Shown here: positions 1-9,263 of the stretch, one piece after another
How positions within the stretch are numbered: position 1 is the first letter of the stretch
Layout: every line of letters begins with the position of its first letter
Assembly (NCBI GenBank): GCA_946803715.1
Contig: CAMPET010000531.1
Span: 8,154 to 19,263, forward strand
Origin: Beroe ovata
Lineage: Eukaryota; Ctenophora; Nuda; Beroida; Beroidae
Direction of reading: 5' to 3'
DNA length: 11,110 nt
Notes under the pieces: model-generated
What the model saw: the letters and a program-made list of their open reading frames with translations, nothing else
The model's database searches: none
What the model was told of the DNA's origin: nothing
Program-made: the position numbers and the translations under genes

Positions 1-46
1 CACACACACACACACACACATACACACACATACACACACACACACA
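1..46. repeat. (CA)n microsatellite, window edge
   Basis: Nearly pure CA dinucleotide run interrupted by two CATA variants. It is cut by the window start, so its full length is unknown. Confidence 0.97.
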
Positions 47-939
47 TAAAACACCTAAGATAACTATAAAGTACGTAAACCACTCCCATTATTAGATGAA
101 GTAAGCACCCGTATATCAAGTTAATGATCAAGTAAGGTGACCATCTGCCCCAGTTTGACTTAATTGGATGGAAATAGTTTGGCACATGATACTGCACTGA
201 AACAATAATCACCTACAGTTATTATTCCTGCGAGCTGATAGCCACTGCTCGTTGATAAGCACTGTATTTCTGTGTGCTGTGACATGAAGTGGTGCAGGAG
301 TGCGCCTGACCAAGTTACTATAATTGCTATCACCTCAGAAAACCGGTTATTATGGAGTAATTACAGACCTTTCCGGGACCTCGCAATTTCCGAGCGATTC
401 TTTTTAACATTGCAGCTGGATTTGACGAATGAACCATCTTTATGGAGAGCAGTATTCATAAGTTCAATTCACTGCCAGAAGGATGGCGGATGATCATTAA
501 ATTCGATAACATGATAACAACAAGGAGAGTGACGAACGCAGCCTGCAATCACACAAGTACCTTTTCTCCAAGTATGATGAGCGGTGTGGCAAGTGAAGTA
601 AGTGAGTGATCTCTAATTGAATAGTAATACGAATGTGTAACTCCATGTCGCGGTAATTGGACATGATTATCGTGCGATGCGACGTATCCTAATCACACAA
701 TAATCACCGTCGTATCTCATAATTTAGGAAGATAGTTCTTCATTGTACTGTCATAAATTTGCATCTGAGAAACTGATAGTATAGAAGGGCAGAGACACGC
801 CTGGGATACTTTTGAGATATAGACAAATGTGAAATGCGCGGTTATTTACAAAGTTGTTACACCCAAGACAAAGAATGCAGAAAAGTGAACAGAGTGCATT
901 TTTGCGCGGATATTCAAGAGCTGTCGAACATTTCCACGT
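47..939. other. Non-coding stretch, no gene seen
   Basis: All frames are broken by frequent stops. The longest open stretch (272-493, plus strand, 73 codons) has no recognisable domain and no convincing splice context. I see no RNA gene, transposon protein or long repeat here. Confidence 0.6.
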
Positions 940-996
940 TTGTGTGTGTGTGTCTGTGTGTGTGNTGTGTGTGTGTGTGTGTGTGTGTGTTTGTGT
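940..996. repeat. (TG)n microsatellite with one N
   Basis: TG dinucleotide run with one TC interruption and an undetermined base at 965. A short satellite run of the same kind, (TG)6, follows at 1062-1073. The open frames crossing it on both strands (poly-Val/Cys or poly-Thr/His) are artefacts of the repeat. Confidence 0.97.
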
Positions 997-1073
997 AGAA
1001 TCCACCCATCAAGCGCATTTAGCACAAAGTATAGAAAACGAGGTATAGGATATTAGGATAATGTGTGTGTGTG

Positions 1074-1628
1074 CGAAATTGACGACAGCAGATTAGAGGG
1101 AGAAGCTACCACTGCGGAAAGTGTACTGCGGAAGAGGCAAGTGCACTCTCTTCACTGCACGTGCAAGTTCACTTGTTCACTTCACTGCATGTGCAGTGGT
1201 GGTATACAGTGCCGCTCACTGACTGTATAATCCACATAAGAGAAGAAAAAAGAGAAATGTACCTTCATATTTTGGGCTCGGATACACAACACCAAAAGTC
1301 ATGTGACAAATGAAACGTGACCACTGACCAATAGTAGTGTGACCAATGGATCAGTTTCCACAAGGGCACAAGTGAGGTCAGTCAAGTTAATGAGGATAAT
1401 ACGAAAGATTACAGGGTGGTGGCACAGGTATACGAGTCACTCTGTTGAATGCAGCGCCGAAACAGTTATAGGATAAAAGTGAGAAGAAAGTCAGATATTG
1501 TCACAAAAGTGAAGAGAGATATGAGTCTCGGAGATATAGCAAACCGAGCAAGACTCAAGAGTGATCACTTATCAACTGAAGGCCCTCACGAAAAAGTGTG
1601 GTCGCGATCTTTTCGAGGTTCTTCACGC

Positions 1629-1629
<1 letters not shown>
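1074..1629. other. Non-coding stretch with short direct and inverted repeats
   Basis: No gene is recognisable. A 15-bp direct repeat, TTCACTGCAYGTGCA, occurs at 1151-1165 and 1181-1195. The first copy contains the palindrome TGCACGTGCA (E-box core CACGTG). The second forms an inverted repeat CACTGCA / TGCAGTG (1183-1189 and 1192-1198). An open frame from 1449 runs only into the following microsatellite and has no domain. Confidence 0.6.
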
Positions 1630-1670
<41 letters not shown>

Positions 1671-1736
1671 GTGCTCTCCCTCCCCAGTGGGTTTTGGGTC
1701 CCCAGTGGCAATACNGTGTGTGTGTGTGTGTGTGTG
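1630..1736. repeat. Compound (GT)n microsatellite pair with an N
   Basis: Two GT runs, 1630-1673 and 1716-1736, are separated by a 42-bp spacer that contains the 9-mer CCCCAGTGG twice (1682-1690 and 1700-1708). An undetermined base at 1715 sits exactly at the start of the second run. Array lengths here may be unreliable. Confidence 0.95.
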
Positions 1737-1863
1737 AGTACTGAGTGCTGTGTGTATGCGTTTGTGGGCGTGTGAACAAAGTGGATTGGTGCAATTTTCA
1801 TGAGAAAGTTTGTAAATGGTATCACTACACAGGTGTGACTTTTTCGATATAATATCCATTGCG

Positions 1864-1915
1864 TAGCCTGATATATAGGCTATAGCCTCATATAGCCTAG
1901 GAATCTATTTCCTAG
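1864..1915. repeat. Two adjacent short hairpins
   Basis: First inverted repeat: TAGCCT (1864-1869) with AGGCTA (1877-1882), 7-nt loop. Second: CTAGGAA (1897-1903) with TTCCTAG (1909-1915), 5-nt loop. TAGCCT also recurs as a direct repeat between them. No function is assigned; the sequence merely shows the symmetry. Confidence 0.75.
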
Positions 1916-4640
1916 AGATAATGCACCAAGCAACGACCATAATAAATAGCACCCAGCAACCCAATTAACCTCATATACGTTCTTAAGTATATGATTATGA
2001 CTATACGAACTCATTCACAACACATCATTGATTGTACAATTATGCAAACATGAAGTAGACATGTCAAATATTTAGTGAGCCGAGAATGAACATAATGGGA
2101 TTAGAATTCCCGGATAAATCCAACAGCAGATTGTGCGAAGATAAAAAAAGCCCGGTTATATGATGGGAATAAGAAGATAGAATTTCCTCCACCGGATTTA
2201 ATGTCTGTGCTACGTGAATCCTCCAAAATTTGTGCCAAGTTTATGGCAATTAACACAGGAGTCTGAACTACCAGAGTAGGGAATACTAAGCAAAAACACT
2301 AAGATATGAAACGAGATTTTCAATGATGAATGGCACTTATAGTGACGGTTACTGTCACAGTTCTAAGGATTCAGAAATGTCGATAATCTCACAGCACCGG
2401 GGGCCGGGGGGGACTAGGAATCAGGTAGATTTAAAATGTGTTACGAGATGTGTAACAAGTGGGTAATAGGATATAGGGCCAGAGCCGAGATATCGGAAAA
2501 TTGAATTACAAAATTGAATCAAAGGCATACCAATATCGCGCCATGATCCCCAGTGATAATGAAACAGCACATGTAACAAGAGGTCGCGTCGTATGGAGGG
2601 CGCGAAAGGCAGGGTCAGCATATGAATACTTTGTGCAAACTCTATCACAGGTAGCTGTGTGAATATCTAGTCTAGCACAAAGAATCGTTTATCATACGAA
2701 TGATCTGCAGTCTTATTGAGGCGTGACATGTCCACCACATTACTGAATGAACATGGAATTGTGGGTACGATTATACCGGGGTAATTTACAGGGATTTACA
2801 GGGAGGAGCAGTAGGGGAAGAAGACTAGCTCTATCTACGGAAGTTGTCCATAATACAAAACATTTGCACAACAGGTGTAATTATAATCTTTCTGACGCAC
2901 GATAGAGAGTCTTGTCAACTATAATGAGGCCTACGTTAGTTCTGAACAGCAAATCAGCTTCACATGATTCACCGTCAGATAGGCCATGTGAAGAAGATAC
3001 CCACCTTTATGATCTAACATTGAAAATTTCCATAGGACCAATATAAAGAGTGTAAGCCTCTCTTTCATGGATGTCCCTTATAACACTATATCTGAACAGA
3101 TTCCGCATTGCATAGCCCAGACTGTGTTATATCCCAAACTAGCATCAGGATTTGATCGATATATTCTTCCCATAGAAAAGCGCTATTCTTTCTAATTTCT
3201 ATAGGGATGCTTCAAAAACACCCTGATTCCTAAATCCCACTCTGTGACGTACAAAGTAACATTGCGAAGGAACGCCTATGGCATGTCGAGAATCCCGAGG
3301 AGTTAATCCACACACTATAGCAAATTATAATGAAGTGTGGCATGAATTGTCACTTTTAACAGGTGTAACAGATTCTCTATTCCGATTACTTAGGTATACA
3401 GAGCACTAGCAAGCAGTGTGAGTAACAGTGACATTGGGAATAGTAGCATTAACGAGGCGCTGTCACAGGAGAAGACAAAGAGCAATAGGCGTGGGGTAAT
3501 AGATATGAAAAATGGGCGGCATGTTATACTGTTGTAAAATAGGGTTGGAAACGAATTCTACCATGTGCAATATATAATAGAGGTACTGCGAGGTAGTTTA
3601 ATAAATTCGGGAATCCCAAATAAAGTGCTCCTGTAGTTGGTTGAGGGCGGATATACTAATTAACAACTGGGGGGAAGATATGGAAGGCAGATATGAACAG
3701 AACTTGATATTGAATTATGACTAGACTACACATGTCCATACTATTGTCTTTAATTAGACGTTGGATAATGGAATTTCCTAACCATGTCTAAGACACTAGA
3801 TACGTATTGAAGCACTAATAATGTCTAAAATAGACAAGTTTAGTGATGTCCAATGGTACCTGCGAATTAATCTGACATATTTTGAATTGAAGTAAACGAG
3901 CTCTTTTGATCGAAATGTCTCAGTGATAAGTCGAGATAATAAACGATTCCAGAGAATAATGGATTAGAAATGTGATAAGCAACACTGCCAAATGAGTGAC
4001 GAGTTCAATTGCGTGAGTAGAAATGGTAGCGATTACTAAATTGAGACTCGATATGAAGCGCATTATCTCGGGTTCAACTACTGAGCGACTCTTATAGTCA
4101 GAGCTAGCATTTATCACTACCTTCCACGGGTACATGTTTGATCAACAGGAAATGAAACAGGAAAATCAATAGGAAATGAAAATGGCACATGGTGGAAAAT
4201 GATTCTAATACCAGACAGAATGAGGTATGAGAGATTCGATTTCCAGTCACGTGTAAACCAGTGGGAGTAGGCACTGTGCATCTGCACTGTCTACTCATGC
4301 GCGCATGTGATGGTCACGGGGGGTAGGAAAAGAAAATGCAAGAATAAGTATCAAGGATGTGCATGATAGACAATATAGAACTGCAGTACTTGAAATATTG
4401 ATAATACTTCTCGCGCCTTATCGACTCTGTATTATAACGTCCACGTCTACTCATGCAACATGTTCATCATATGCGCTCACAAGTAGAAAGTCATTCGAGA
4501 TTACCACTACCGACTGGCAGTGTCCGAGAGAGGAGGCATTTTCGACGATAAAATTCATGCACATATGATAGAGAGATAATACCTATGTTTGGAAAGCACA
4601 TTATGTTTGGAATTAATTACAGGGAATTAAATATTCATCT
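1916..4640. other. Long AT-rich non-coding stretch, no gene seen
   Basis: No open frame here shows a domain, biased codon use or paired splice sites. Minor structure includes a G-rich run at about 2399-2412, a perfect 10-bp tandem duplication ATTTACAGGG at 2784-2803, and an imperfect inverted repeat CCCATAGAAA / TTTCTATAGGG spanning about 3169-3206. There is also a perfect 12-bp palindrome CATGCGCGCATG at 4296-4307. If the deacetylase continues to the left of the window, this would be intronic DNA. Confidence 0.55.
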
Positions 4641-5389
4641 ATAATATAAAGGAAGAAGGCAGTTCAAGCGCGTGCGCAAATAACTCGACCAAATGGAGTT
4701 GGAGAGCCGGGATTTTTTGCAAGGTGGTAGAAAAACCGATTCCGCTGTCGAACATCATTTCGGATTTTTGAATTAGGCCTTAGATTTTTTGTAATCGGCG
4801 TCGGAAGTTGGAAAAATTGCCGTTAAAAAGAACTTTGCAATATAGNCATTCACGATAGTTCAGATTACGAAATACAAACATGTGGCTGACCAAATGTGGC
4901 TGACCGAATGTTTTATGAGTGTGCTTTATATTGACCATTGGAAAGCTTGGCTGCACATTTTTTCACGAAATAGAAAAAATCAATCTGGCCAAAAAATTTC
5001 TGGAGTCCTTGTCTATTGATGATAGACTCTTTGGAGAATTTCATTCATAATTGAGCATGAGCAAATAATCTTGCGCAAATAATCATTGGCAAAAAATCCT
5101 CGCTGCTGCTCGCTGCTTTGCGGCTTGCGTCAGCTGGGCCTTGCATCGCCAGAAACGGGTCCTTTGACAAATCAATCGAGAAACACTAGAAACTTATCCT
5201 CATCTCATTCTATTGAAAATCACAAATCTGCAGTAGCGGTCAGCAACTCTGCAAAGTTTATCTTTCAACCCGGGTAAGAATAATTTTGTATAAGAGGTGT
5301 AGTAGGGAGTCTTTCAGTAAATTTTACCTGGCTTCGAACATTTTGTCATCCAGGTTGAGAATAAACCAAGGCTATATACTTGCTTTTTA
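4641..5389. other. Non-coding, repeat-like stretch, no gene seen
   Basis: T-rich and G-rich short words recur and no open frame is convincing. A 14-bp tandem duplication (ATGTGGCTGACCAA then ATGTGGCTGACCGA) lies at 4880-4907. GCAAATAATC occurs twice within 5061-5085. A single undetermined base is at 4846. The texture suggests decayed repetitive DNA, but no element family is recognised. Confidence 0.5.
4880..4907. repeat. 14-bp tandem duplication
   Basis: Two head-to-tail copies of ATGTGGCTGACCRA differing at one base. This is a simple local duplication with no coding context. Confidence 0.9.
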
Positions 5390-5390
5390 G

Positions 5391-5505
5391 GAGCCAACCA
5401 AAAATTTTTTGGAGCTTGTTTCTTAGGACTTTGGGCTTCGAGCAAAGCAAGCAACACACAGCAGGGGTCTGGGGGCGCGGCCCCCAGGAAAAAAATCATA
5501 AATAG
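5391..5505. repeat. Hairpin-containing putative dispersed repeat
   Basis: Contains a near-perfect 15-bp palindrome of CCAAAAA / TTTTTGG (5398-5412) and, 60 bp on, a very strong GC hairpin of CTGGGGGC / GCCCCCAG with a 3-nt loop (5469-5487). An A-rich run follows immediately. The GC-only block stands out in AT-rich surroundings, and the A-rich tail would fit the end of a retroposed element. No ORF, target-site duplication or second copy in this window was found, so the class of element is unknown. Confidence 0.5.
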
Positions 5506-5978
5506 TTGTTATTAACTTATAAATCGAATCTGGTGCAGAAAAAATATATTGATAGCAAAGTTTCAGGCCCTTTATGAAACAATCAATGGAGGGGTCTGTT
5601 GCTAGTAGTATAGAGTATCAAAAAGAATATCAACTGAGCCGTACATAATACATTAGACAAAAATTTGTTCACGTCTCCTTCCTTTATCATTCACATCAAA
5701 ATCACAAGACAGACTCCAAATATGATATGAGATTTTTTTGCTCATGCCATAAGCCATTCAAAGTCAGGCTAAGAATCAAGCTTGAAGATGAAAATTAGAT
5801 TTTGCTCAGCTTATTTGGGGCCAGTTTAGTTGGCTCCGATGGCATTTTTTACCCATGGTCTAAATCAGTGATATTCAAGAGTTTAAGTGCATCAAATTCA
5901 ATTAATATAGCCCATACACCTTGTAGGTCACCAACCAACTCAGTGGGTACCAATCAACTTTTTATAAATGCAGTACTT
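5506..5978. other. Non-coding stretch, no gene seen
   Basis: AT-rich sequence between the hairpin repeat and the GCCGAA-type repeat. Only short open frames without domains are present (for example 5802-6011, plus strand). Nothing else can be supported. Confidence 0.55.
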
Positions 5979-6135
5979 AGAGCCCAAAACCACCATTTCT
6001 CAATATACTAGTACCTCAAAAACTTCGGCCAAACTTCGGCAAAATTTTGCCGAAGCCGAAGCCGAAGCCGAATGTCAAAAAAGTGCCGAAGTTTGCAGAA
6101 GCCGAAGCCGAAGCCGGAGCTTCGGTCGTTTCATG
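5979..6135 (+). repeat. GCCGAA-type dispersed repeat, copy 1
   Basis: Begins AGAGCCCAAA, continues through CCTCAAAAA and CTTCGGCC, and ends GAGCTTCGGTCGTTTCATG. The same ordered words recur at 8192-8280, so this is a repeat and not unique DNA. This copy has an expanded core: (GCCGAA)4 near 6049-6072 and (GAAGCC)3 near 6097-6116. A perfect 22-bp palindrome at 6034-6055 is centred on AAAATTTT with CTTCGGC / GCCGAAG arms. The open frame through it encodes only low-complexity Ala-Glu and Arg-Ser runs and is not taken as a gene. Confidence 0.8.
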
Positions 6136-6294
6136 GGTAGAAACATGCTATGTCGAGTAATCGGCCCCTAGAATCTCCAGAGAAGGTCAATGATATGGAC
6201 CTAAAACCGACTAATTATTTATTGCAAGACACTCCTCTTATAAAACATGACTGGAGAAGGGAGTGACGGACTGACACTTCTGAGTGTTGAAAAA

Positions 6295-6306
6295 GGCAAA
6301 TTTGCC
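6295..6306. repeat. 12-bp perfect palindrome
   Basis: GGCAAATTTGCC reads the same on both strands. It is short and could be chance; noted because a second, longer palindrome lies 170 bp away. Confidence 0.8.
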
Positions 6307-6474
6307 ATCGAAGTGCGACATTACGAAACCACACACTTTCAGTTTTTCTATTTTGACTATGTGACACTGTGATAAAACTCTGCAATCGAATTGTGTAGCA
6401 CCACTTCTATTGTACTATTGTAGTGCAACACCATTAGTGCAACGCAACTACAATTGATCACAGATCTTTTGACT

Positions 6475-6490
6475 TGTCACAATTGTGACA
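6475..6490. repeat. 16-bp perfect palindrome
   Basis: TGTCACAATTGTGACA is fully self-complementary. Similar CACAATT / AATTGTG symmetry occurs in the first unit of the tandem array near 10483-10499. No factor is assigned. Confidence 0.8.
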
Positions 6491-6910
6491 TATGGTACAT
6501 AAAGAGCTGTTGTAAAAATTCCAAAGTCCTTATTTTTGCCATCGTTTACTAGAAAACGGAACAATATTAGGTGTAGGGCATATGCCTGTCGTTTATAGTG
6601 GGGAACAGAATTATTGGGGAAGGATCGAGGAGGGGAGTTCACTTGGAGAATTTGCGGAAATTTGAAGGTTCAAAGAGGGTCCCCAATTGTACGCCATAAG
6701 GATAGGAGTCACAAATTCAGTCTGTTCAGCCGGGCTCCTTACTCTTTTAGGAAGAACTGATAGAACTACGAATTCCTTAAAGACAGCCGTCATGTGGCAA
6801 TTGCTTCATGGGCTGGGTACGTTGTGAAGTCATATAAACACAATGGATTGAATGCATAAATTTCAAATGTAAATATGAAACCGATTCAATGTCCGGTGGC
6901 ATTTCACAAA

Positions 6911-7648
6911 TTAACAAGCATCGTCTTTGAAGTAACTCCAGTAATTGTCTCCTCTGAATCGAGCAACAACGCTCAGGTATTTTTCGAATCCAGCTTGTCC
7001 CTCCTCAATAGGCCTATCATAATCCGGTCCCCCAATGATGTCACACCTGACTTTGTCCCCGCTGTACCTGTTGCACCTCACTCCTCGGCAGTCTCCATCA
7101 GTAGCGCACATGTCCCGAGCGTGCTGTTCAACGTCATCGTACTCTCCCTTCCTGGCCGGGTACACCGTGTTGTACCTCAACTCACCGTCGTCCAAGATTC
7201 TCCAGTTGAAAAACCAGCCATCGTATTTGGGGTAGCAGTCTCCTGCTCCGAGAAGGGCACTCGCTCCACACTCACCATCTTTGAAATAACTCCAGTATCT
7301 ATCATCGTTGTAGTTTCTGGCAACCCTGCTGAGATAGGCATCGAAGTCAGCATCTCCGGGAATCCTCGCTGCATCCTCGTCCCATCCCATGATATCGCAC
7401 CTGACTTTATCGTCCCTGTAGTTGTTACACCTCACACCCAGACACCCTGCATCCAGGTCACAGAGGTCCAGCGCATGCTGTTCAACACTCTCGTAGTTAC
7501 CTGGGTACACTGTCCTGTAGACAAACTGGTTTTTGTCATCCTTGAGCCTCCAATTGAGGAACCAGCCGTTGAGTCGTGGGTAGCAGTCCTGGGCGGCAGA
7601 GATGCCGAACAGGGCCCCGAGGAGCAGGCAGCAGAGTGAGATCTTCAT
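6911..7648 (-). CDS. Secreted protein with two six-cysteine modules (PAN/Apple-like?)
   Basis: Single-exon gene for 245 residues. The ATG at 7648 is the first Met codon of the open frame and has A at -3; the frame runs further upstream only without an ATG. Residues 1-19 form a signal peptide (MKIS, hydrophobic LCCLLLGALFGI, then SAA before Gln20). Two tandem modules follow, residues 21-127 and 137-245, joined by GASALLGAG and identical at about half their positions. Each has DCYP, GWFxNWR, TVYP, VEQHA, GVRCN, DKVRCDI and a terminal YWSYFKD, with six cysteines (22, 63, 69, 74, 84, 127 and 138, 181, 187, 192, 202, 245). Cysteine spacing is 41/6/5/10/43 and 43/6/5/10/43, implying three disulfides per module. 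No membrane segment follows the signal, so an extracellular protein is inferred. The LC-x5-C-x4-C core recalls PAN/Apple domains, but I do not recognise the family and its function is unknown. The gene is visibly richer in G+C than its flanks. Confidence 0.9.
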   Translation of the reverse strand: MKISLCCLLLGALFGISAAQDCYPRLNGWFLNWRLKDDKNQFVYRTVYPGNYESVEQHALDLCDLDAGCLGVRCNNYRDDKVRCDIMGWDEDAARIPGDADFDAYLSRVARNYNDDRYWSYFKDGECGASALLGAGDCYPKYDGWFFNWRILDDGELRYNTVYPARKGEYDDVEQHARDMCATDGDCRGVRCNRYSGDKVRCDIIGGPDYDRPIEEGQAGFEKYLSVVARFRGDNYWSYFKDDAC

Positions 7649-7937
7649 CTTCAGTGAGTTGTGTGTTGAGATTGGGATTGATTTGAGAGAGAATTTTCCG
7701 GGTTTAAGTACTATTTTCCGTGCTAATGACAACCTATTTTGCGTAGATTCCGTGTTGATGGTGACAAGGATCAGAACAGGTCGTTTTTACTATAATTATC
7801 CTGACCTCGAAAGTGCGGGTAGGTAACCACTAAACACAAGGCTTGGTAAGAAAGTGGTGAGATTGTGATTGTTCAGATTGCGTAAATTAGGAGTTCTGTT
7901 GGTGAGAACATTTCGCAACTGATGGCATAAAACGACC
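7649..7937. other. 5' flank and probable promoter side of the secreted-protein gene
   Basis: Lies immediately upstream (minus-strand sense) of the ATG at 7648. The first ~85 bp is open in frame but has no ATG and is best read as 5' UTR. Only weak TATA-like words (for example ACTTAAA near 7700) are seen, so no promoter is called with confidence. Confidence 0.4.
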
Positions 7938-7987
7938 GTTTGCAGAATCTTTGCCGAAGCCGGAACAAAGTTCAGCTTTTTTCGGTC
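7938..7987 (+). repeat. GCCGAA-type dispersed repeat, fragment
   Basis: Shares with copy 1 (5979-6135) the ordered words GTTTGCAGAA, GCCGAAGCCGGA and TTCGGTC. It corresponds only to the 3' half of that element and has an insertion of AT-rich bases before TTCGGTC. Confidence 0.65.
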
Positions 7988-8191
7988 CATCAAATGATGG
8001 TTCAACATTCGAGCAACTGAATGCGATGACCAATTAATATATCACGAGTGTGCATTATAATGACTATTGACAAGTGATCTGCTGTAGAGCAACAAATTAA
8101 ATTGTAGGTTAAAGCATGTTTTCGTTGAACACAGCATTTAACAGTCATTATGTTGCCAATTAACCTGAAAAGATTGTGACTCTTGGACTTT

Positions 8192-8280
8192 GGAGCCCAA
8201 AGCTCAGCATGTCGATGCCTCAAAAATTCAGCGAAACTTCGGCCGAATTTAGACGAACCCGAAGCTTCGGTCGATTCATG
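8192..8280 (+). repeat. GCCGAA-type dispersed repeat, copy 2
   Basis: Same order and orientation as copy 1: GGAGCCCAAA, CCTCAAAAA, AACTTCGGCC, then GAAGCTTCGGTCG and TTCATG. It lacks the expanded GCCGAA hexamer core, so the two copies differ mainly in the length of the internal array. A 145-codon minus-strand open frame (8002-8439) covers it but is judged non-coding. Confidence 0.75.
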
Positions 8281-9073
8281 AGTCATCACTAATAGTGAAC
8301 CAGTAGGATAATGCTGTTCACATGTTAACTGATAAGATGTGTTCAAGGACGTCCAACTGACGATTATCAATCTCCAGAGTTTTATATAATTCATTTTGGA
8401 GTTTAAATAAGTGATTTTTATTAGAATTTCGTCACGCAAGGAAATCGGTCATTTTCACAGGGTCGCACTTCATCTAGACTGCCAAAATCGCCTTGTGATC
8501 ACATTTTGTAACCAACCATTGTTAATTTTCGGATTCACATTTTTTGAAAAATAGATCTTATTTTCAACGTAAAATTAGCTTCGCGAGCACTGTGATTGGG
8601 GAATGGGAAACTAAGACACAATTCGTGGTGGACAATAACCTGGTTTAATGTGGACCCCGACAAAAGAACGGCGATTAATGGATTGTAGCCGCGTCTCAGA
8701 TCAGCGTCGGCTCGGGCTGTTACTCAAAAAGGTACGCTAAAACCAACTGAACAAATAATAAATATCATTGGTCAATCCATGAGATCATTACGTGCCCGCC
8801 CTCAGCCACACATTCCACATCATATGTATCTAGTATCTACACTGAACCAGATCTTCCTACAGTAGGAATACTCAGTGTGTGCTGCGAAACTGTGCCAGCT
8901 TGATCGGGAACTAGCAACGTTCCGCCCCCCGGGAAAAAATAACACCATCGTCCGCCGACCAAAGGTTACGGTGTTGGTAGTCACAACAACGCACATACAA
9001 ATGATAGTCGTTGTGCTGTTTGAAACTCTACTAAAATCACATATACATGTTGTAGAATGGATCATGCCCTCAC
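8281..9073. other. Non-coding stretch between repeat and deacetylase exon
   Basis: Lies directly 3' of the last visible deacetylase exon. I searched the minus strand for the next HDAC segment (motifs such as MGDAEY, SAGFDA, EGGY) and found none. Contains a near-perfect 24-bp palindrome (8544-8567) and a minus-strand AATAAA at 8417-8422. Reading through the donor at 9073 would add only Val-Arg-Ala before a stop. Confidence 0.5.
8544..8567. repeat. 24-bp near-perfect palindrome
   Basis: TTGAAAAATA and TTATTTTCAA flank a central GATC; two positions break the symmetry. AT-rich, so chance is possible. Confidence 0.65.
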
Positions 9074-9263
9074 CTCATTCCAGCCAATGTTGACGTTGTA
9101 TCCTAGTCCCTGCGCAGCACCCACAAACTGCGGGTGACCAGTCCCCGGGTAGAATGTCCCATGATCGTACCGGTGCAGTGACACGTACAACACGTGTTTA
9201 TCCGTGTAGAACATGTCTTGGGTGCCGTTACCATGGTGAACATCCCAGTCAACAACTAAAATC
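9074..9263 (-). CDS. HDAC exon d (zinc ligands)
   Basis: Acceptor TTCTCTCCCAG ends at 9264; donor GAG|GTGAGG starts at 9073. Completes the Arg codon split by the intron and reads [15 protein letters not shown] (zinc-binding Asp and His), then [14 protein letters not shown] and [10 protein letters not shown]. Phase 0 at its 3' end. This is the last recognisable exon of the gene in the window. Confidence 0.94.

Larger units (their letters stand above)
6136..6910. other. Non-coding 3' flank of the secreted-protein gene
   Basis: No gene is seen. Contains a 12-bp perfect palindrome GGCAAATTTGCC (6295-6306) and a 16-bp one, TGTCACAATTGTGACA (6475-6490). The 3' UTR of the minus-strand gene at 6911-7648 should lie here. 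The nearest AATAAA in minus-strand sense is near 6216-6221, about 690 bp downstream, so the polyadenylation site is not settled. Confidence 0.5.

Noticed and set aside
751-1859. Several open frames with poly-Thr-His or poly-Cys-Val
   Set aside because: Products of TG/CA dinucleotide repeats, which contain no stops in any frame.
2396-2414. G-rich run as a G-quadruplex
   Set aside because: Only two long G runs are present; four separate tracts are not clearly available.
5968-6171. Plus-strand open frame with Ala-Glu and Arg-Ser repeats
   Set aside because: The protein repeats are simply the GCCGAA hexamer array translated in a stop-free frame.
6875-7639. 254-codon plus-strand open frame opposite the secreted-protein gene
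   Set aside because: It is the mirror of the real minus-strand gene. It has no domain, while the minus strand shows a signal peptide, duplicated modules and conserved cysteine spacing.
8002-8439. 145-codon minus-strand open frame
   Set aside because: Covers a dispersed repeat copy, has no recognisable domain or signal, and its composition is like intergenic DNA.
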